From the NCBI RefSeq assembly GCF_018616375.1, contig NZ_JAEQBB010000004.1, positions 124,001 to 188,000 of the forward strand: a DNA stretch of 64,000 nt. The letters run 5' to 3'. Below are positions 16,919 to 25,867 of the stretch, one piece after another. The stretch is from Exiguobacterium sp. J17977. GTDB lineage: Bacteria; Bacillota; Bacilli; Exiguobacteriales; Exiguobacteriaceae. Position numbers and translations under genes: made by a program. The notes under the pieces are model-generated. The model was not told the origin of the DNA and did not search any database. It saw only the letters and a program-made list of their open reading frames with translations. Each line of letters opens with the position of its first letter. The stretch's first letter is position 1.

Positions 16919-17029
16919 ATGAGTAATAAACAGAAAAAGCGTCAACGCATCATTCAAATCGGTGTCGTCGTCATCGTATCCATCTTTTTATTGAGCACGT
17001 TTTTGTCTGGGATGGCCATGTTCCTGTAA
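16919..17029 (+). CDS. prli42: Stressosome-associated mini-protein Prli42
   Basis: A 36-residue ORF with ATG at 16919 behind TTGGAGGAAC and a consensus promoter. The product has a basic N terminus (MSNKQKKRQR), one hydrophobic helix and ends GMAMFL, matching the pattern of Prli42 (DUF4044). In Listeria this membrane mini-protein tethers the stressosome protein RsbR and is needed for oxidative-stress signalling. Its last 42 bases overlap, in antisense, the end of the FUSC exporter gene. It is too short for default gene callers, so it is easily missed. Confidence 0.85.
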   Translation: MSNKQKKRQRIIQIGVVVIVSIFLLSTFLSGMAMFL

Positions 17030-17977
17030 TAGCAGGATATACCGCTCTTTCAAAATCAAGTAGCTCTTCACGTCTGACAAGATATTTAATAGCGATGAAC
17101 GTACCTCAAATTCCTCACGCGATGTGGGAAGGGGTACGTTTTTTCGATAATGCTCAATCGTCTCTTCGAGCTCCCGTAGGAACGTCGAAGCGTCGGCCCG
17201 TTGGTTGACGTTATCCCCGACGCGTCGGAGGAATGTCGCCACCGGTTTGGCCTCATTGACGACCATCGTGATTTCCCGAGAGTTCTCGGCGATACGCTTC
17301 AAGATGTCATATTGCCGTTCCCGCATCCGAAAGTACAAATAATCCATGTCCTCGTTCCGCTTCCCAATCGAGTTCCCCATGCGACGGAGCGCGAGATCTT
17401 TCCCTTGTTTCAAATAATCCCGCGTCTTCAAAAGCATCATCGAATGGTCGTTATAGACGCCCGTCTCGACACAGGCGGCCACATCATAAAAGTGAACGGC
17501 GAGGGCCCGGTCGATATTGTCCTTGATGCGCTCAATCTCTTTATCGAGTGTCGGCATGTACATGTTGACGACAAGTCCGACCCCGACGCCGATGGCGATC
17601 AATAACAATTCGTTGACGAACAGGTCGAGCGAGAAGCGCCCTTCCGTGTACAGATGGGTCAAGATGACGACACTCGTGATCATGCCATCTTGCAGTTTGA
17701 GCTGTTGAACGAGCGGGATGAACATGACAAAATAAAGTGTGAGCGTCGCCGGTGAATAACCGAGCAAGGTGAACATCAATGCCCCCATGCCGATGGCAAT
17801 CAGGCTGGCCATGACCCGCTCATAGGAAGCCCGAAACGACTTTTTCCGTGTCTCCTGAATACTGAGGATGGCGATGATCGCTGCGAAGACGTAGTAATCG
17901 AGATGAATCGTCTCGGAGATGAGCATGGCGATTCCGGCTGCCGCCGCAGTTTTGAGCGTGCGTGATCCGATTTTCAT
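16988..17977 (-). CDS. yqjA: FUSC/aromatic-acid-exporter family protein (YqjA)
   Basis: A 329-residue protein: an N-terminal membrane half (about 1-145) with five to six segments, typical of the DUF939/FUSC aromatic acid exporter N-terminal domain, then a long charged, helical cytoplasmic half. B. subtilis YqjA (322 aa) lies in the same neighbourhood next to the art genes. ATG at 17977 behind GGAGGAG. The family includes proposed aromatic acid exporters, but the B. subtilis member's substrate is not established. The 3' end overlaps prli42 on the other strand by 42 bases. Confidence 0.85.
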   Translation of the reverse strand: MKIGSRTLKTAAAAGIAMLISETIHLDYYVFAAIIAILSIQETRKKSFRASYERVMASLIAIGMGALMFTLLGYSPATLTLYFVMFIPLVQQLKLQDGMITSVVILTHLYTEGRFSLDLFVNELLLIAIGVGVGLVVNMYMPTLDKEIERIKDNIDRALAVHFYDVAACVETGVYNDHSMMLLKTRDYLKQGKDLALRRMGNSIGKRNEDMDYLYFRMRERQYDILKRIAENSREITMVVNEAKPVATFLRRVGDNVNQRADASTFLRELEETIEHYRKNVPLPTSREEFEVRSSLLNILSDVKSYLILKERYILLLQEHGHPRQKRAQ

Positions 17978-18054
17978 AAATATCTCCTCCTCTCTCACAA
18001 AATTGTTCACTAGTTTGTTCCGTTTGGCAATCCATATGTTTGGAAGTGATCGTA

Positions 18055-19125
18055 TTGAAAAGAAAAAAACGCGGCGTGATTTCCACGCTGTTCACGCTCG
18101 CCCTCGCCGTTCTGGGCTTCCTGTGGCTCCAAGACCGTCCGAGCGGGTCGTATATCGTTCAGACGTATGATGGTGGTGACGTCTCGACCCGGTCGTTCGA
18201 AACGCTTGACGAGGCCCGGGCCTATATGGAACGGGGAGGCAATCGGGCGTTGCTCGATTCGTCAGGCGACGTCATCGACTTCACGGGCACCGGCATCGCC
18301 GTCACCCCGACCGACCGAATCACAAACTTGTATCAAGACGCCGAGTTCAAGCAACGGCAATCGTATGTTGCCGGCGGGACCCGTCTCCGTCTCGTGCAGA
18401 CGACCGACACGCATTTGTTGGTGAACATCTCTGGTGCTGACGTCTACGTGAAACCGGCCGACATGACGCTATATCCGGACGCCGTCGTCGAGCGGCGCGG
18501 CTTTTATCAGATGCGGGACGGACAAGTGTTCCATACCGTCGAGGCGAACGGAAATTTGGCCGGCACATTCCTCGTCGGACCGGCCCCGCAAGAGTCGTCC
18601 GACCGCTATTACACCGAGGACGTGCGCGACGTGTTCGATTCGCCATATCAATTCGCCTCGATCGCGTCGAAGGCTCCGTATTCGGCTCGCGAGCTCGACG
18701 CATTCCTCGGCTCACTCGATGACAGCCCGCTCACTGGGAAAGGCGATGCCTTCAAAGACGCCGAGGCGGAGTTCGGCATCAACGCCTTGTTCCTCATGGC
18801 CGTCGCCGGACACGAGTCCGGGTTCGGTACGTCCGCCATCGCCCGGGAAAAGAATAACTTGTTCGGCTTCCAGGCGACCGACAACGACCCGAGCGGAAAT
18901 GCGGCCGCCTATCCATCCGTCGAGGCCAGCATCGACGCGGCGGCCCGACTATTCGCCGAGAAGTACGTGACGGGCGTCTATGACCGTGGACCGTTCCCTG
19001 GCAATAAGCAAGCAGGCGTCAATGTGAATTACGCCTCTGACCCGTATTGGGGCGAGAAAGTCGCCGGGACGATGTATCGCATCGACCGTGATCTCGGATT
19101 GACCTATTTCGAACAGATGAAGTGA
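18055..19125 (+). CDS. Membrane-anchored N-acetylglucosaminidase (peptidoglycan hydrolase)
   Basis: A 356-residue protein with a basic N terminus and a signal anchor (about 10-25), two regions resembling SH3/wall-associated modules, and a C-terminal glucosaminidase domain (about 225-356). The catalytic Glu is likely in VAGHESGFGTS, followed by NNLFGF and KYVTG, as in LytG/Mannosyl-glycoprotein endo-beta-N-acetylglucosaminidase domains. It would cleave glycan strands outside the membrane. Start taken as TTG at 18055, eight bases after TTTGGAAG; other TTG/GTG codons lie upstream in frame. Closed by its own terminator. Confidence 0.85.
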   Translation: MKRKKRGVISTLFTLALAVLGFLWLQDRPSGSYIVQTYDGGDVSTRSFETLDEARAYMERGGNRALLDSSGDVIDFTGTGIAVTPTDRITNLYQDAEFKQRQSYVAGGTRLRLVQTTDTHLLVNISGADVYVKPADMTLYPDAVVERRGFYQMRDGQVFHTVEANGNLAGTFLVGPAPQESSDRYYTEDVRDVFDSPYQFASIASKAPYSARELDAFLGSLDDSPLTGKGDAFKDAEAEFGINALFLMAVAGHESGFGTSAIAREKNNLFGFQATDNDPSGNAAAYPSVEASIDAAARLFAEKYVTGVYDRGPFPGNKQAGVNVNYASDPYWGEKVAGTMYRIDRDLGLTYFEQMK

Positions 19126-19150
19126 TGGCCAAATGGCCGTCACTTTTTTT
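19122..19150 (+). terminator. Terminator of the glucosaminidase gene
   Basis: GTGATGGCC pairs with GGCCGTCAC across AAAT, followed by seven T. It overlaps the stop codon region, a compact intrinsic terminator. Confidence 0.85.
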
Positions 19151-19186
19151 GCAGGAATCCCCCTAGCGCTGAGCGAATACATAAAC

Positions 19187-19204
19187 TGAACGACCATTCA
19201 TTCC
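19187..19204. promoter_or_regulatory. FadR(YsiA)-like operator upstream of the dienoyl-CoA reductase gene
   Basis: The 18 bases TGAACGACCATTCATTCC match the TetR-type FadR box of Bacillales (TGAATGAMTANTCATTCA, as I recall it) at 15 of 18 positions and keep the GAAyGA / TCrTTC symmetry. It lies 15 bases before the start codon of a fatty-acid beta-oxidation gene, a sensible place for a repressor site. The site is inferred from pattern only. Confidence 0.6.
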
Positions 19205-19218
19205 AAAGGGGGATTTGT

Positions 19219-19983
19219 ATGAAAACGATTTGGATCACAGGTGGCTCATCGGGGATGGGCAAGGCGATGGCGCTAAAATTCAAGACCGAGGGCTGGAACG
19301 TCGCCATCAGCGGCCGCAACGAGGAGCGGTTACAAGAGGCGATGGGTGAACTGGAGGCGGTCGGGCCCGGAGCGGCGATGGCCGTGCAACACGACGTACG
19401 CGACTATGAGGGGTGTGCCGTCGCACTTGATCAAATCGTCGAGCGGTTCGGTCCAGTGCACGCGCTCGTCAACAACGCGGCCGGCAACTTCGTCTGTCCG
19501 ACGCTCGACTTGACGCCAAACGGATGGACGAGCGTCATCGATATCGTCTTGAACGGGACGTTCAACTGCACCCACGTGCTCGGCAAACATTGGGACCGGG
19601 AGCAACTGCGTGACGGTTCCATCATCAATATGGTCGCGTCGTACGCCTGGCAAGCAGGCGCCGGTGTCGCACCGAGCGCGGCCGCCAAGGCCGGCGTACT
19701 CAATTTGACGCGAACGCTCGCCGTCGAATGGGGATATCAGTTCGGGGCGCGCGTCAACGCGATCAGTCCGGGCCCGATCGAGCGGACGGGCGGTGCCGAC
19801 AAGCTCGCCGTCCACGTCAAAGAAGTCGAGCGCATCCGCCGCAACGTGCCGCTCGGCCGGTTCGGGACGCCGGAAGAGATTGCCGACCTCGCCTATTGGA
19901 TGGCGTCGGATGAGATGCGTTATTTGAACGGGGACTGCATCTCTCTCGACGGTGGCCATTGGCTCAATAAACATCCGTTCTAA
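19219..19983 (+). CDS. fadH: 2,4-dienoyl-CoA reductase, SDR family (YkuF/FadH-like)
   Basis: A 254-residue SDR of the dienoyl-CoA reductase branch, the same length as B. subtilis YkuF. It has TGGSSGMG for cofactor binding and NNAAGNFVCP, the family hallmark, and SAAAKAGV instead of the usual YxxxK, as is normal for DECR-type enzymes. The product reduces 2,4-dienoyl-CoA with NADPH so that unsaturated fatty acids can enter beta-oxidation. ATG behind AAAGGGGGAT. The upstream FadR-like box fits the assignment. It ends in a bidirectional terminator shared with the HD gene. Confidence 0.87.
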   Translation: MKTIWITGGSSGMGKAMALKFKTEGWNVAISGRNEERLQEAMGELEAVGPGAAMAVQHDVRDYEGCAVALDQIVERFGPVHALVNNAAGNFVCPTLDLTPNGWTSVIDIVLNGTFNCTHVLGKHWDREQLRDGSIINMVASYAWQAGAGVAPSAAAKAGVLNLTRTLAVEWGYQFGARVNAISPGPIERTGGADKLAVHVKEVERIRRNVPLGRFGTPEEIADLAYWMASDEMRYLNGDCISLDGGHWLNKHPF

Positions 19984-19987
19984 CCAA

Positions 19988-20018
19988 AAAACGGCCGAGG
20001 AGACTCCTCGGCCGTTTC
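19988..20018. terminator. Bidirectional terminator, fadH / HD-domain gene
   Basis: ACGGCCGAGGAG and CTCCTCGGCCGT form a strong stem with an A6 run on the left and TTTC on the right. It ends fadH, and the A6 run gives the better T tract for the converging minus-strand HD gene. Confidence 0.8.
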
Positions 20019-20604
20019 ATATGTCTTGACCTGTCCATTCCGCTTCGAACCGGTCCAAAAAAGTAAGCATGAACGCATGGCGTTCCCGGGCGATTCGTCG
20101 CGCCCGCTCCGTATGCATCTGATCCGCGAGCCGGAGCAACTTCTCCTCGAAATGAGCGACCGCGCTCGTCGGGTCGTCCTCACCGTGAAGGGCATTGCCG
20201 CGGGCACCGGCGAATTGGAACGTCCGGGCTATACCGATCGCCCCAATCGCATCGAGCCGGTCGGCGTCTTGCAGGATCGCGCTCTCGCGTGACGACGGGG
20301 ATCGTCCTTTTGAAAAGGACGTCTCCTCAATCATCGTCAGGACGTGTGCCCGTTGTTCGGTATCGAGTGCCAATGTGTCGAGGTGTCGTGCGACGAGCCC
20401 TTTGTCACGCCGGAGCTTCTCATCCTCGACATCATGCAACAGCGCCGCGAGCGTCAAGGCGAGACCATCGACCACCTCGCCTTCCGCGAGATGCATCGCC
20501 AAACGGCGGACGCGGTCGAGATGAGCCATGTCATGCCCGGTATGGTCTCCGGCATGGAGCTTTGTCACGTACCGCTCGGTCTCGAGCACCGCTGGATGAC
20601 TCAT
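20017..20604 (-). CDS. HD-domain phosphohydrolase (YpgQ/YedJ-like)
   Basis: A 195-residue HD superfamily protein. Metal ligands occur in HDMAHLDRV, in the HD pair of LAALLHDVEDEKL and in the later Asp of LQDADRLDAIGAIGIART, the typical order of the YpgQ/YedJ group, some of which hydrolyse nucleotides. The exact substrate is unknown. Its ATG overlaps the stop codon of the UPF0173 gene by one base (TGATG), so the two genes are co-transcribed and translationally coupled. Confidence 0.87.
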   Translation of the reverse strand: MSHPAVLETERYVTKLHAGDHTGHDMAHLDRVRRLAMHLAEGEVVDGLALTLAALLHDVEDEKLRRDKGLVARHLDTLALDTEQRAHVLTMIEETSFSKGRSPSSRESAILQDADRLDAIGAIGIARTFQFAGARGNALHGEDDPTSAVAHFEEKLLRLADQMHTERARRIARERHAFMLTFLDRFEAEWTGQDI

Positions 20605-21278
20605 CAAATCTCGATCGTCGTGTTCGGCTCAATCAAGAGACCGCGTTGATGCAATTGATCGCAGAACGCTCGAGCGTCTTGTTTGATGGGCGGGAACGTA
20701 TCGAAATGGATCGGCACGACTCGTTTCGCTTGGAGCCAGTGCGCCGCGTCGAGCGCGTCGACCGGTCCCATCGTGAAGTTGTCTCCGATCGGGAGGAAGG
20801 CGACGTCAATCTCGAAGCGTTCGCCATACAGTTTCATATCCGAAAATAGTGCCGTGTCCCCGGCGTGATACACCGTGAGCGCGTTCGTCTCGATGATGAA
20901 TCCGCCCGGCATCCCCATATAGACCGGGACGTCGCCCATGTCGAGGCTCGAGCTATGGAACGCCTGCGTCATCGTGACGCGGCCGAACGCGAACGAATGG
21001 CCGCCCCCGATGTTCATGCCGTGCACCGAGAAGCCCTTCTTCTCGTAATATGTCGCCAGTTCGTGCGTCGCGACGATCGTCGCGCCCGTCTGTTTCGCAA
21101 TCAACTCGACGTCTTCGATATGGTCGAAATGAGCGTGGGTGAGCAGGATGTAGTCTGCTTTAACGCTCGCCGGGTCGACATCCGTATGCGGGTTGCTCGT
21201 CAGGAACGGGTCAATCAAGACGGACGTCCCGTCGATATCGAGTTGAACGGTTGCATGGCCATAGTATGTGATCTTCAT
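20604..21278 (-). CDS. UPF0173 metal-dependent hydrolase (YtkL-like)
   Basis: A 224-residue metallo-beta-lactamase fold protein of family UPF0173. It starts [13 protein letters not shown] and has the zinc motif THAHFDH (about residues 48-54), a later His in YHAGDTALF and HFDTFPPI near the end. Length matches the family. The family lacks a well-fixed substrate. ATG behind GGGAGGATT. It is the first gene of a two-gene unit with the HD protein. Confidence 0.9.
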   Translation of the reverse strand: MKITYYGHATVQLDIDGTSVLIDPFLTSNPHTDVDPASVKADYILLTHAHFDHIEDVELIAKQTGATIVATHELATYYEKKGFSVHGMNIGGGHSFAFGRVTMTQAFHSSSLDMGDVPVYMGMPGGFIIETNALTVYHAGDTALFSDMKLYGERFEIDVAFLPIGDNFTMGPVDALDAAHWLQAKRVVPIHFDTFPPIKQDARAFCDQLHQRGLLIEPNTTIEI

Positions 21279-21317
21279 AGAAATCCTCCCTTTCTGTTAT
21301 CAGATGGATCGTTTCAG

Positions 21318-22040
21318 TTATAAGACTTTTTCTAAGAAGCGTTTCGCACGGTCGGTCTGCGGATTGAGGAGCAGGTCGGCCGGTTTGCCTTCCTCCATCA
21401 AGATGCCTTCGTCGAGGAAGAGGACGCGGTCTGCCACTTCACGGGCGAAGCCCATCTCGTGCGTGACGACGACCATCGTCATCCCAGTCTCGGCAAGCCC
21501 TTTCATGACGTCGAGCACTTCGTTGACCATCTCTGGATCGAGCGCTGACGTCGGCTCATCGAACAACATGACGTTCGGCTCCATAGCGAGCGCCCGGGCG
21601 ATGGCGACACGTTGCTTTTGTCCGCCCGACAATTGGCTCGGGTAGGCATCAATCTTCTCTGATAATCCGACGCGTTCGAGGAGCTTTTTCGCCCGTTCGA
21701 TCGCCTCGGCCTTGCTCACTTTCAAGACGTTGATCGGTGCGTACGTCAAATTGTCGAGCACATTCATGTGCGGGAACAAGTTAAACTGTTGGAACACCAT
21801 CCCGATGTTTTGACGTGCCTTCGAGACGTTCGCCCCTTTTTTCGTGAGCTCATAGCCGTCGACGCTGACCGTTCCGGACGTCGGTACCTCGAGCATGTTC
21901 AAGCAACGGAGGAACGTCGATTTCCCCGAACCGGACGGACCGATGACGGCGACGACTTCCCCTTTCTCAATCGATGTCGTAATGCCTTTGAGGACCTCGA
22001 GGTCGCCAAATTGTTTGTATAAATCTTTTACTTGTATCAT
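21318..22040 (-). CDS. artR: Amino-acid (arginine-type) ABC transporter ATP-binding protein
   Basis: A 240-residue polar amino acid ABC ATPase with all motifs: Walker [11 protein letters not shown] loop in [12 protein letters not shown], signature LSGGQKQR, Walker [15 protein letters not shown] and switch His in VVTHEMGFA. Such ATPases dimerise and drive uptake through the cognate permease. It overlaps the permease gene by four bases. The cluster lies between brxB and yqjA homologues, exactly where B. subtilis has artPQR (yqiXYZ, arginine), so arginine is the best guess; related cystine or glutamine systems look similar. Confidence 0.88.
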   Translation of the reverse strand: MIQVKDLYKQFGDLEVLKGITTSIEKGEVVAVIGPSGSGKSTFLRCLNMLEVPTSGTVSVDGYELTKKGANVSKARQNIGMVFQQFNLFPHMNVLDNLTYAPINVLKVSKAEAIERAKKLLERVGLSEKIDAYPSQLSGGQKQRVAIARALAMEPNVMLFDEPTSALDPEMVNEVLDVMKGLAETGMTMVVVTHEMGFAREVADRVLFLDEGILMEEGKPADLLLNPQTDRAKRFLEKVL

Positions 22041-22696
22041 CTGCCATCACTCTTTCTTAGCCGTTTTTCTAGACGTTGACCAAGATACGTCAACACCATC
22101 ACTATTGTAAAGTATATCACACCGGCAAACAGGAGCGGTTCAAAGTAGATCGCCTTCTGCCCACCGACGATTTGCGCCCGGCGCATGATGTCGAGCACAC
22201 CGACCGTCGAGACGAGCGCCGATTCTTTCGTGAGCGTGATCATCTCGTTGACGAGGGCCGGCAAGATGTTTTTGAACGCCTGCGGCAAGATGATCGACCG
22301 CAGTTGTTTGACGTACGGGACGCCGAGGGCATCCGACGCTTCCCACTGGCCTTTATCGACCGCTTGAATCCCGGCCCGAATGATTTCCGAGATATAGGCC
22401 GCCGAGTTGAGTGAGAACGCGATGACGGCCGACTGGTACGGCGTCGTGATATAACCGGTCAATTGTGGCAACCCGAAGTGGATGATCGCGAGTTGCAAGA
22501 TGAGCGGTGTCCCACGGAACACGGCCGTGTAGGCGTGTCCGATGAAGTTGACGAGACGGTTCGGGACGATTTTGAATGTGGCGACGACGACGCCAAGCGT
22601 GATCCCGAACAAGGCCGAGACGAGCACGACTTGGAACATGACGGGAATCCCTTCGAGAATATACGGGATAGAATCATAAATCCGACTAAAATCCAT
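22037..22696 (-). CDS. artQ: Amino-acid (arginine-type) ABC transporter permease
   Basis: A 219-residue HisM/GlnP-type permease with five hydrophobic segments. The coupling (EAA) loop is near residues 140-160 ([20 protein letters not shown]), followed by [17 protein letters not shown], typical of polar amino acid permeases. ATG behind AGGAGGAACT. It lies after a hairpin terminator that separates it from the binding-protein gene, so its expression should be a fraction of artP. Overlaps artR by four bases. Confidence 0.9.
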   Translation of the reverse strand: MDFSRIYDSIPYILEGIPVMFQVVLVSALFGITLGVVVATFKIVPNRLVNFIGHAYTAVFRGTPLILQLAIIHFGLPQLTGYITTPYQSAVIAFSLNSAAYISEIIRAGIQAVDKGQWEASDALGVPYVKQLRSIILPQAFKNILPALVNEMITLTKESALVSTVGVLDIMRRAQIVGGQKAIYFEPLLFAGVIYFTIVMVLTYLGQRLEKRLRKSDGR

Positions 22697-22710
22697 TGTG
22701 AGTTCCTCCT

Positions 22711-22746
22711 AAAAAAGGCTGACTGATGCTTTCAGTCAGCCTTCTA
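22711..22746 (-). terminator. Intra-operon terminator between artP and artQ
   Basis: On the minus strand AAGGCTGACTGA pairs with TCAGTCAGCCTT and is followed by six T, just before the artQ ribosome binding site. No separate promoter is obvious between the genes, so it likely acts as a leaky attenuator that keeps the binding protein in excess. Confidence 0.75.
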
Positions 22747-22752
22747 CAATCT

Positions 22753-23541
22753 TTATTCTGCTGGTGCAGCTTCTTGTTCGAACCATTTTTGAGCCAACTT
22801 CTCGATTTCTCCTGAATCGATCATCTTGTTCAACTCTTCATTGAACTGATCGCGGAGCTCGTCATCCTTGCGGAAGGCAGCGGCTGAACCGGCCTCTTCC
22901 TCGTCGACGATCTCAAACGTCGTGAGTTCGCTGTCTTGATCGAGATATTTCTTCGCGACCGTGTCCTCGATGACCATTGCATCGATGCGGCCGGTCTTGA
23001 TTTCCTGAATGATCTCCGGAATCTTGTTCAAGGCGACGATTTCTGCGCCCGGGATTTGCTCTTTGGCAATCCCTTCTTGAATCGAACCGAGTTGGACCCC
23101 GACTTGTTTCCCATCTAAATCTTCAAGCGTCTGGATGGCATCGCCTTTTGACAAAATCAAGTTCTTTGCCGTGAAGTAGATATCTGAGAAATCGGCGTTC
23201 TCTTTCCGTTCTTCCGTCGGCGTCATACCTGCCATGACAAAATCGACACGACCGGCGTTAAGCGCCCCGAGCAGGCTCCCGAAGTCCATGTCTTCAATTT
23301 TCAATTCGTAGCCCATGTTCTCGGCCACTTGCTTGGCGATATCGATATCGAATCCGACAATCTCGTCCCCGTTCGCCGTATCGACGAATTCATAAGGGAA
23401 GTAGTCCGCACTCGTCCCCATGACGATGACTTTGTCGTCCTCATCGGTCGATGTCGAACCTCCTTCATTCACGTCTGCCCCACAGGCTACTGAAAAAGCG
23501 GCTAGGCTTGCGATACATAATGCTAGAAAACCTTTTTTCAT
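22753..23541 (-). CDS. artP: Amino-acid (arginine-type) ABC transporter substrate-binding lipoprotein
   Basis: A 262-residue lipoprotein. The signal peptide ends in FSVAC (Cys about residue 20), giving lipid attachment outside the membrane. The mature protein has family 3 solute-binding features: MGTSADYFPYEFVD near the start, FDIDIAKQVAEN, and MTPTEERKENADFSD. B. subtilis ArtP (YqiX) has very similar phrasing. Start at the ATG 23541, nine bases after AAAGGGA; an upstream in-frame ATG is too close to that site. First gene of the art unit; the 180-base AT-rich region upstream should hold its promoter. Confidence 0.87.
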   Translation of the reverse strand: MKKGFLALCIASLAAFSVACGADVNEGGSTSTDEDDKVIVMGTSADYFPYEFVDTANGDEIVGFDIDIAKQVAENMGYELKIEDMDFGSLLGALNAGRVDFVMAGMTPTEERKENADFSDIYFTAKNLILSKGDAIQTLEDLDGKQVGVQLGSIQEGIAKEQIPGAEIVALNKIPEIIQEIKTGRIDAMVIEDTVAKKYLDQDSELTTFEIVDEEEAGSAAAFRKDDELRDQFNEELNKMIDSGEIEKLAQKWFEQEAAPAE

Positions 23542-23723
23542 GTTCATCGTCCCTTTCTTCATTAGGATGAAATTATCAGAACTTTAACAAAATTATGACA
23601 TATATGTGAATGTTGCTCAACAGTTCTCTGACTCATCATATGTCCGACTTGTTCTTCAACCACTATATACACATAATTATTACTTGTAAAGTATATTCAT
23701 GCATAAAATCCAAAAAAATACGG

Positions 23724-24065
23724 TCACATTCGCTCGTAAGCAAAATAAGTGACCGTACCGTTGTCGCGAGAGCCGTAAGGCTGCACTCGTTTGACCGAAG
23801 CGATGGGAATGGCGCTATACACGTGGGGATAGCGTTCCCCGTCCTCGTCAAACTCATAGTGGAGCAGGCTGCCGAGACGTCCGACATGGAACGAGACGAG
23901 CACGACTCGCTCCCCATGATAATGTCGACGCACGAATTTTCCGATCTGTTGCGGGGTGCAACAACGAATGTACCCTTCCGTTTGGAGGGTAGGCTCGTTG
24001 ATCTCGCCGCGCGACAAAGCGATCGTATATTCGGCCTCGCTCATGATTTTGACGACTGGTTCCAT
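23724..24065 (-). CDS. DUF952 family protein
   Basis: A 113-residue protein matching DUF952. It has VKIMSEAEY near the start, EGYIRCCTPQQ, and the conserved ERYPHVYSAIP late in the chain; His and Arg residues of these motifs form the presumed ADP-ribose/nucleotide-binding cleft of the family fold. Function is not established. ATG behind AAGGGATC. It is a single gene downstream of brxB, separated from it by a terminator. Confidence 0.82.
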   Translation of the reverse strand: MEPVVKIMSEAEYTIALSRGEINEPTLQTEGYIRCCTPQQIGKFVRRHYHGERVVLVSFHVGRLGSLLHYEFDEDGERYPHVYSAIPIASVKRVQPYGSRDNGTVTYFAYERM

Positions 24066-24084
24066 CTCATCGATCCCTTCTTAA

Positions 24085-24117
24085 GGAAAAGCGCAAAGGC
24101 AATGCCTCTGCGCTCAC
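24085..24117 (-). terminator. Terminator of brxB
   Basis: On the minus strand AGCGCAGAGGCA pairs with TGCCTTTGCGCT and is followed by TTTCCTT, just after the brxB stop codon. Confidence 0.75.
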
Positions 24118-24120
24118 TTC

Positions 24121-24549
24121 TTAGGCGTAATAAATATCGAACAACGTCTGTAACTGCTCGACGAGCTCTTCGGCCGTCGATGACTCGATCGTGCTCCGTT
24201 CGACCATCGTGACGATATTGCCGTCTTCTAGTAGCGCAATCGATGGTGACGACGGGGCGTAACCTTCGAAATATTCACGGGCGCGGTCCGTCGCTTCACG
24301 GTCTTGACCTGCGAACACAGTCACGAACTGGTCCGGTTTGACGCCTTCCATCTTATTCACGTACGCCGCTGCCGGACGGGCGATGCCACCAGCACAGCCA
24401 CATACCGAGTTGACGAGTACGAGCGTCTTGCCTTCTTTCGTTAACGCCGCGTCGACTTCTTCCGGTGTCGTGAGTTCTGTATACCCTGCAGAGCGTACCT
24501 CATTGCGCGCTTGTTCGACTACATCTTGAAAGTATAATTGAAAATCCAT
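24121..24549 (-). CDS. brxB: Bacilliredoxin BrxB (YqiW)
   Basis: A 142-residue bacilliredoxin. It has the active-site motif CGC in [14 protein letters not shown] (about residues 49-62). N-terminal [10 protein letters not shown] and AGYTEL, and later [20 protein letters not shown], match B. subtilis YqiW (BrxB) better than YphP (BrxA). Bacilliredoxins remove bacillithiol from S-bacillithiolated proteins after oxidative stress. The gene lies next to the art operon as in B. subtilis. ATG behind GAAAGGGGA. A terminator follows. Confidence 0.92.
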   Translation of the reverse strand: MDFQLYFQDVVEQARNEVRSAGYTELTTPEEVDAALTKEGKTLVLVNSVCGCAGGIARPAAAYVNKMEGVKPDQFVTVFAGQDREATDRAREYFEGYAPSSPSIALLEDGNIVTMVERSTIESSTAEELVEQLQTLFDIYYA

Positions 24550-24583
24550 ATTGTTTCCCCTTTCGACTTGCGTCTGTTCTTTC

Positions 24584-25768
24584 TTATTTTACGTCGAGTG
24601 GATCGGTTAGGACAAGTCTATCGCTCAATTGTCCTTCGAGGAACGGTGTCGCGTTCAACAACGTCTTGAAGGCCACATAGCGTGCCCGCGCTTCTGTGGT
24701 CGCTTCCCGGTTCGTCAAATACGCCCGGATGAGGATATTCTTCGGTGTGTGCTCCATATCAATGAACTCGAGCAGTTGCGCCTCATAGCCGACGAGGCCG
24801 AGCAATTCGGCACGAATCGAGTCGGTGGCGAGCGCCGCGAACCGTTCTTTGACGAGCCCATGCTGCAACATGACGTCGAGGCTCGGTGCCACAAGTTGAC
24901 GGTTCAACTCTTTTTGACAACACGGCACGCTCAAGATGACTTTCGCCCCCCAGCGCACGGCGCGAGCGAGCGCCATATCCGTCGCCACATCGCACGCATG
25001 GAGCGTGACGACCATATCGACCGCCGTCTCCCCTTCGAACTCGTTGATGTCGCCGACGAGGAACTCGAGACGTTCATAGCCGAGGTCGCGTGCAATCCCG
25101 GCGCATTCCTCGATGACCTCTTTCTTCAAATCGAGCCCGGTGATATGGACGTCATAACCTTTCATCTCATGCAAGAAGTGATAAAGGGCGAACGTCAAAT
25201 ACGACTTACCCGATCCGAAGTCGAGAATCCGAATCGTCCGGTCGGTCGGTAAATGTTTGATCGAGTCTTCGATAAATTCGAGGAAGCGGTTGATTTGCTT
25301 GAACTTGTCATACTTTTGGCGCTTCACTTTCCCGTCCTCGGACTGGACGCCGAGGCGGATGAGGAACGGGACCGGTTCATCGAGCGGCAACAGGTACTGC
25401 TTCTCACGGTTATGGCTCAGCTTCACTTGTTTGACGGCCGTCTCACGTTCCTTGAACGTCACTTTGAACTTTTTAGACAGTTGAAAGTGGAACTCGGACG
25501 CCTTCAATTGGAACTGTCCTTGGCGAAACGTCTCTAGCAAGTCGTCGAGTTCGATGATTGCCTCGTCCGGTGTGAGATTTTTATGTTTCATCACCCGTTC
25601 AAATTGGTATTCGAATTGTATATGGTACTCGCCCTTCAACAGGACCGGCTTCAATTTGACCCGGCGTAAATCGTTCGACTTTTGACGCGGCTGACTGATT
25701 GTCGCTGTGACGAGCTCGTTCTGGCGAATCACATCAGCGAGTCGTTCGGTTAATGCTGTATATTCCAC
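24584..25768 (-). CDS. SAM-dependent methyltransferase (Methyltransf_32-like)
   Basis: A 394-residue protein. The N-terminal 170 residues form a charged substrate-recognition region. The C-terminal part is a class I methyltransferase with motif [20 protein letters not shown], an acidic motif II (GLDLK) and [12 protein letters not shown], then VPCCQKELN. This layout fits the Methyltransf_32 group, often linked to RNA or small-molecule methylation; the substrate is unknown. GTG at 25768 is the best start (eight bases after AAAGGA); an ATG at 25777 lies directly against that site. Divergent from spo0M. Confidence 0.75.
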   Translation of the reverse strand: MEYTALTERLADVIRQNELVTATISQPRQKSNDLRRVKLKPVLLKGEYHIQFEYQFERVMKHKNLTPDEAIIELDDLLETFRQGQFQLKASEFHFQLSKKFKVTFKERETAVKQVKLSHNREKQYLLPLDEPVPFLIRLGVQSEDGKVKRQKYDKFKQINRFLEFIEDSIKHLPTDRTIRILDFGSGKSYLTFALYHFLHEMKGYDVHITGLDLKKEVIEECAGIARDLGYERLEFLVGDINEFEGETAVDMVVTLHACDVATDMALARAVRWGAKVILSVPCCQKELNRQLVAPSLDVMLQHGLVKERFAALATDSIRAELLGLVGYEAQLLEFIDMEHTPKNILIRAYLTNREATTEARARYVAFKTLLNATPFLEGQLSDRLVLTDPLDVK

Positions 25769-25794
25769 TGCGTTCATCCTTTTTTCAATAGTTT

Positions 25795-25821
25795 CGAAAC
25801 TTTTGTGCACGTGTATTCGTA
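25795..25821 (+). promoter_or_regulatory. Sigma-W-like (ECF) promoter of spo0M
   Basis: CGAAAC at 25795-25800 and CGTA at 25818-25821 are 17 bases apart, close to the sigma-W consensus TGAAAC-N16/17-CGTA. The spo0M start follows 46 bases later. B. subtilis spo0M is known to be under sigma-W (and sigma-H) control, which supports this reading. Confidence 0.65.
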
Positions 25822-25867
25822 CATACTATTACACGAACACGTGCAAACGTCAAAGGAGGATCATTGT

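Noticed and set aside
23610-24212. 200-codon plus-strand frame across the artP-DUF952 region
   Set aside because: Antisense to the DUF952 gene, low-complexity product, no start signals.
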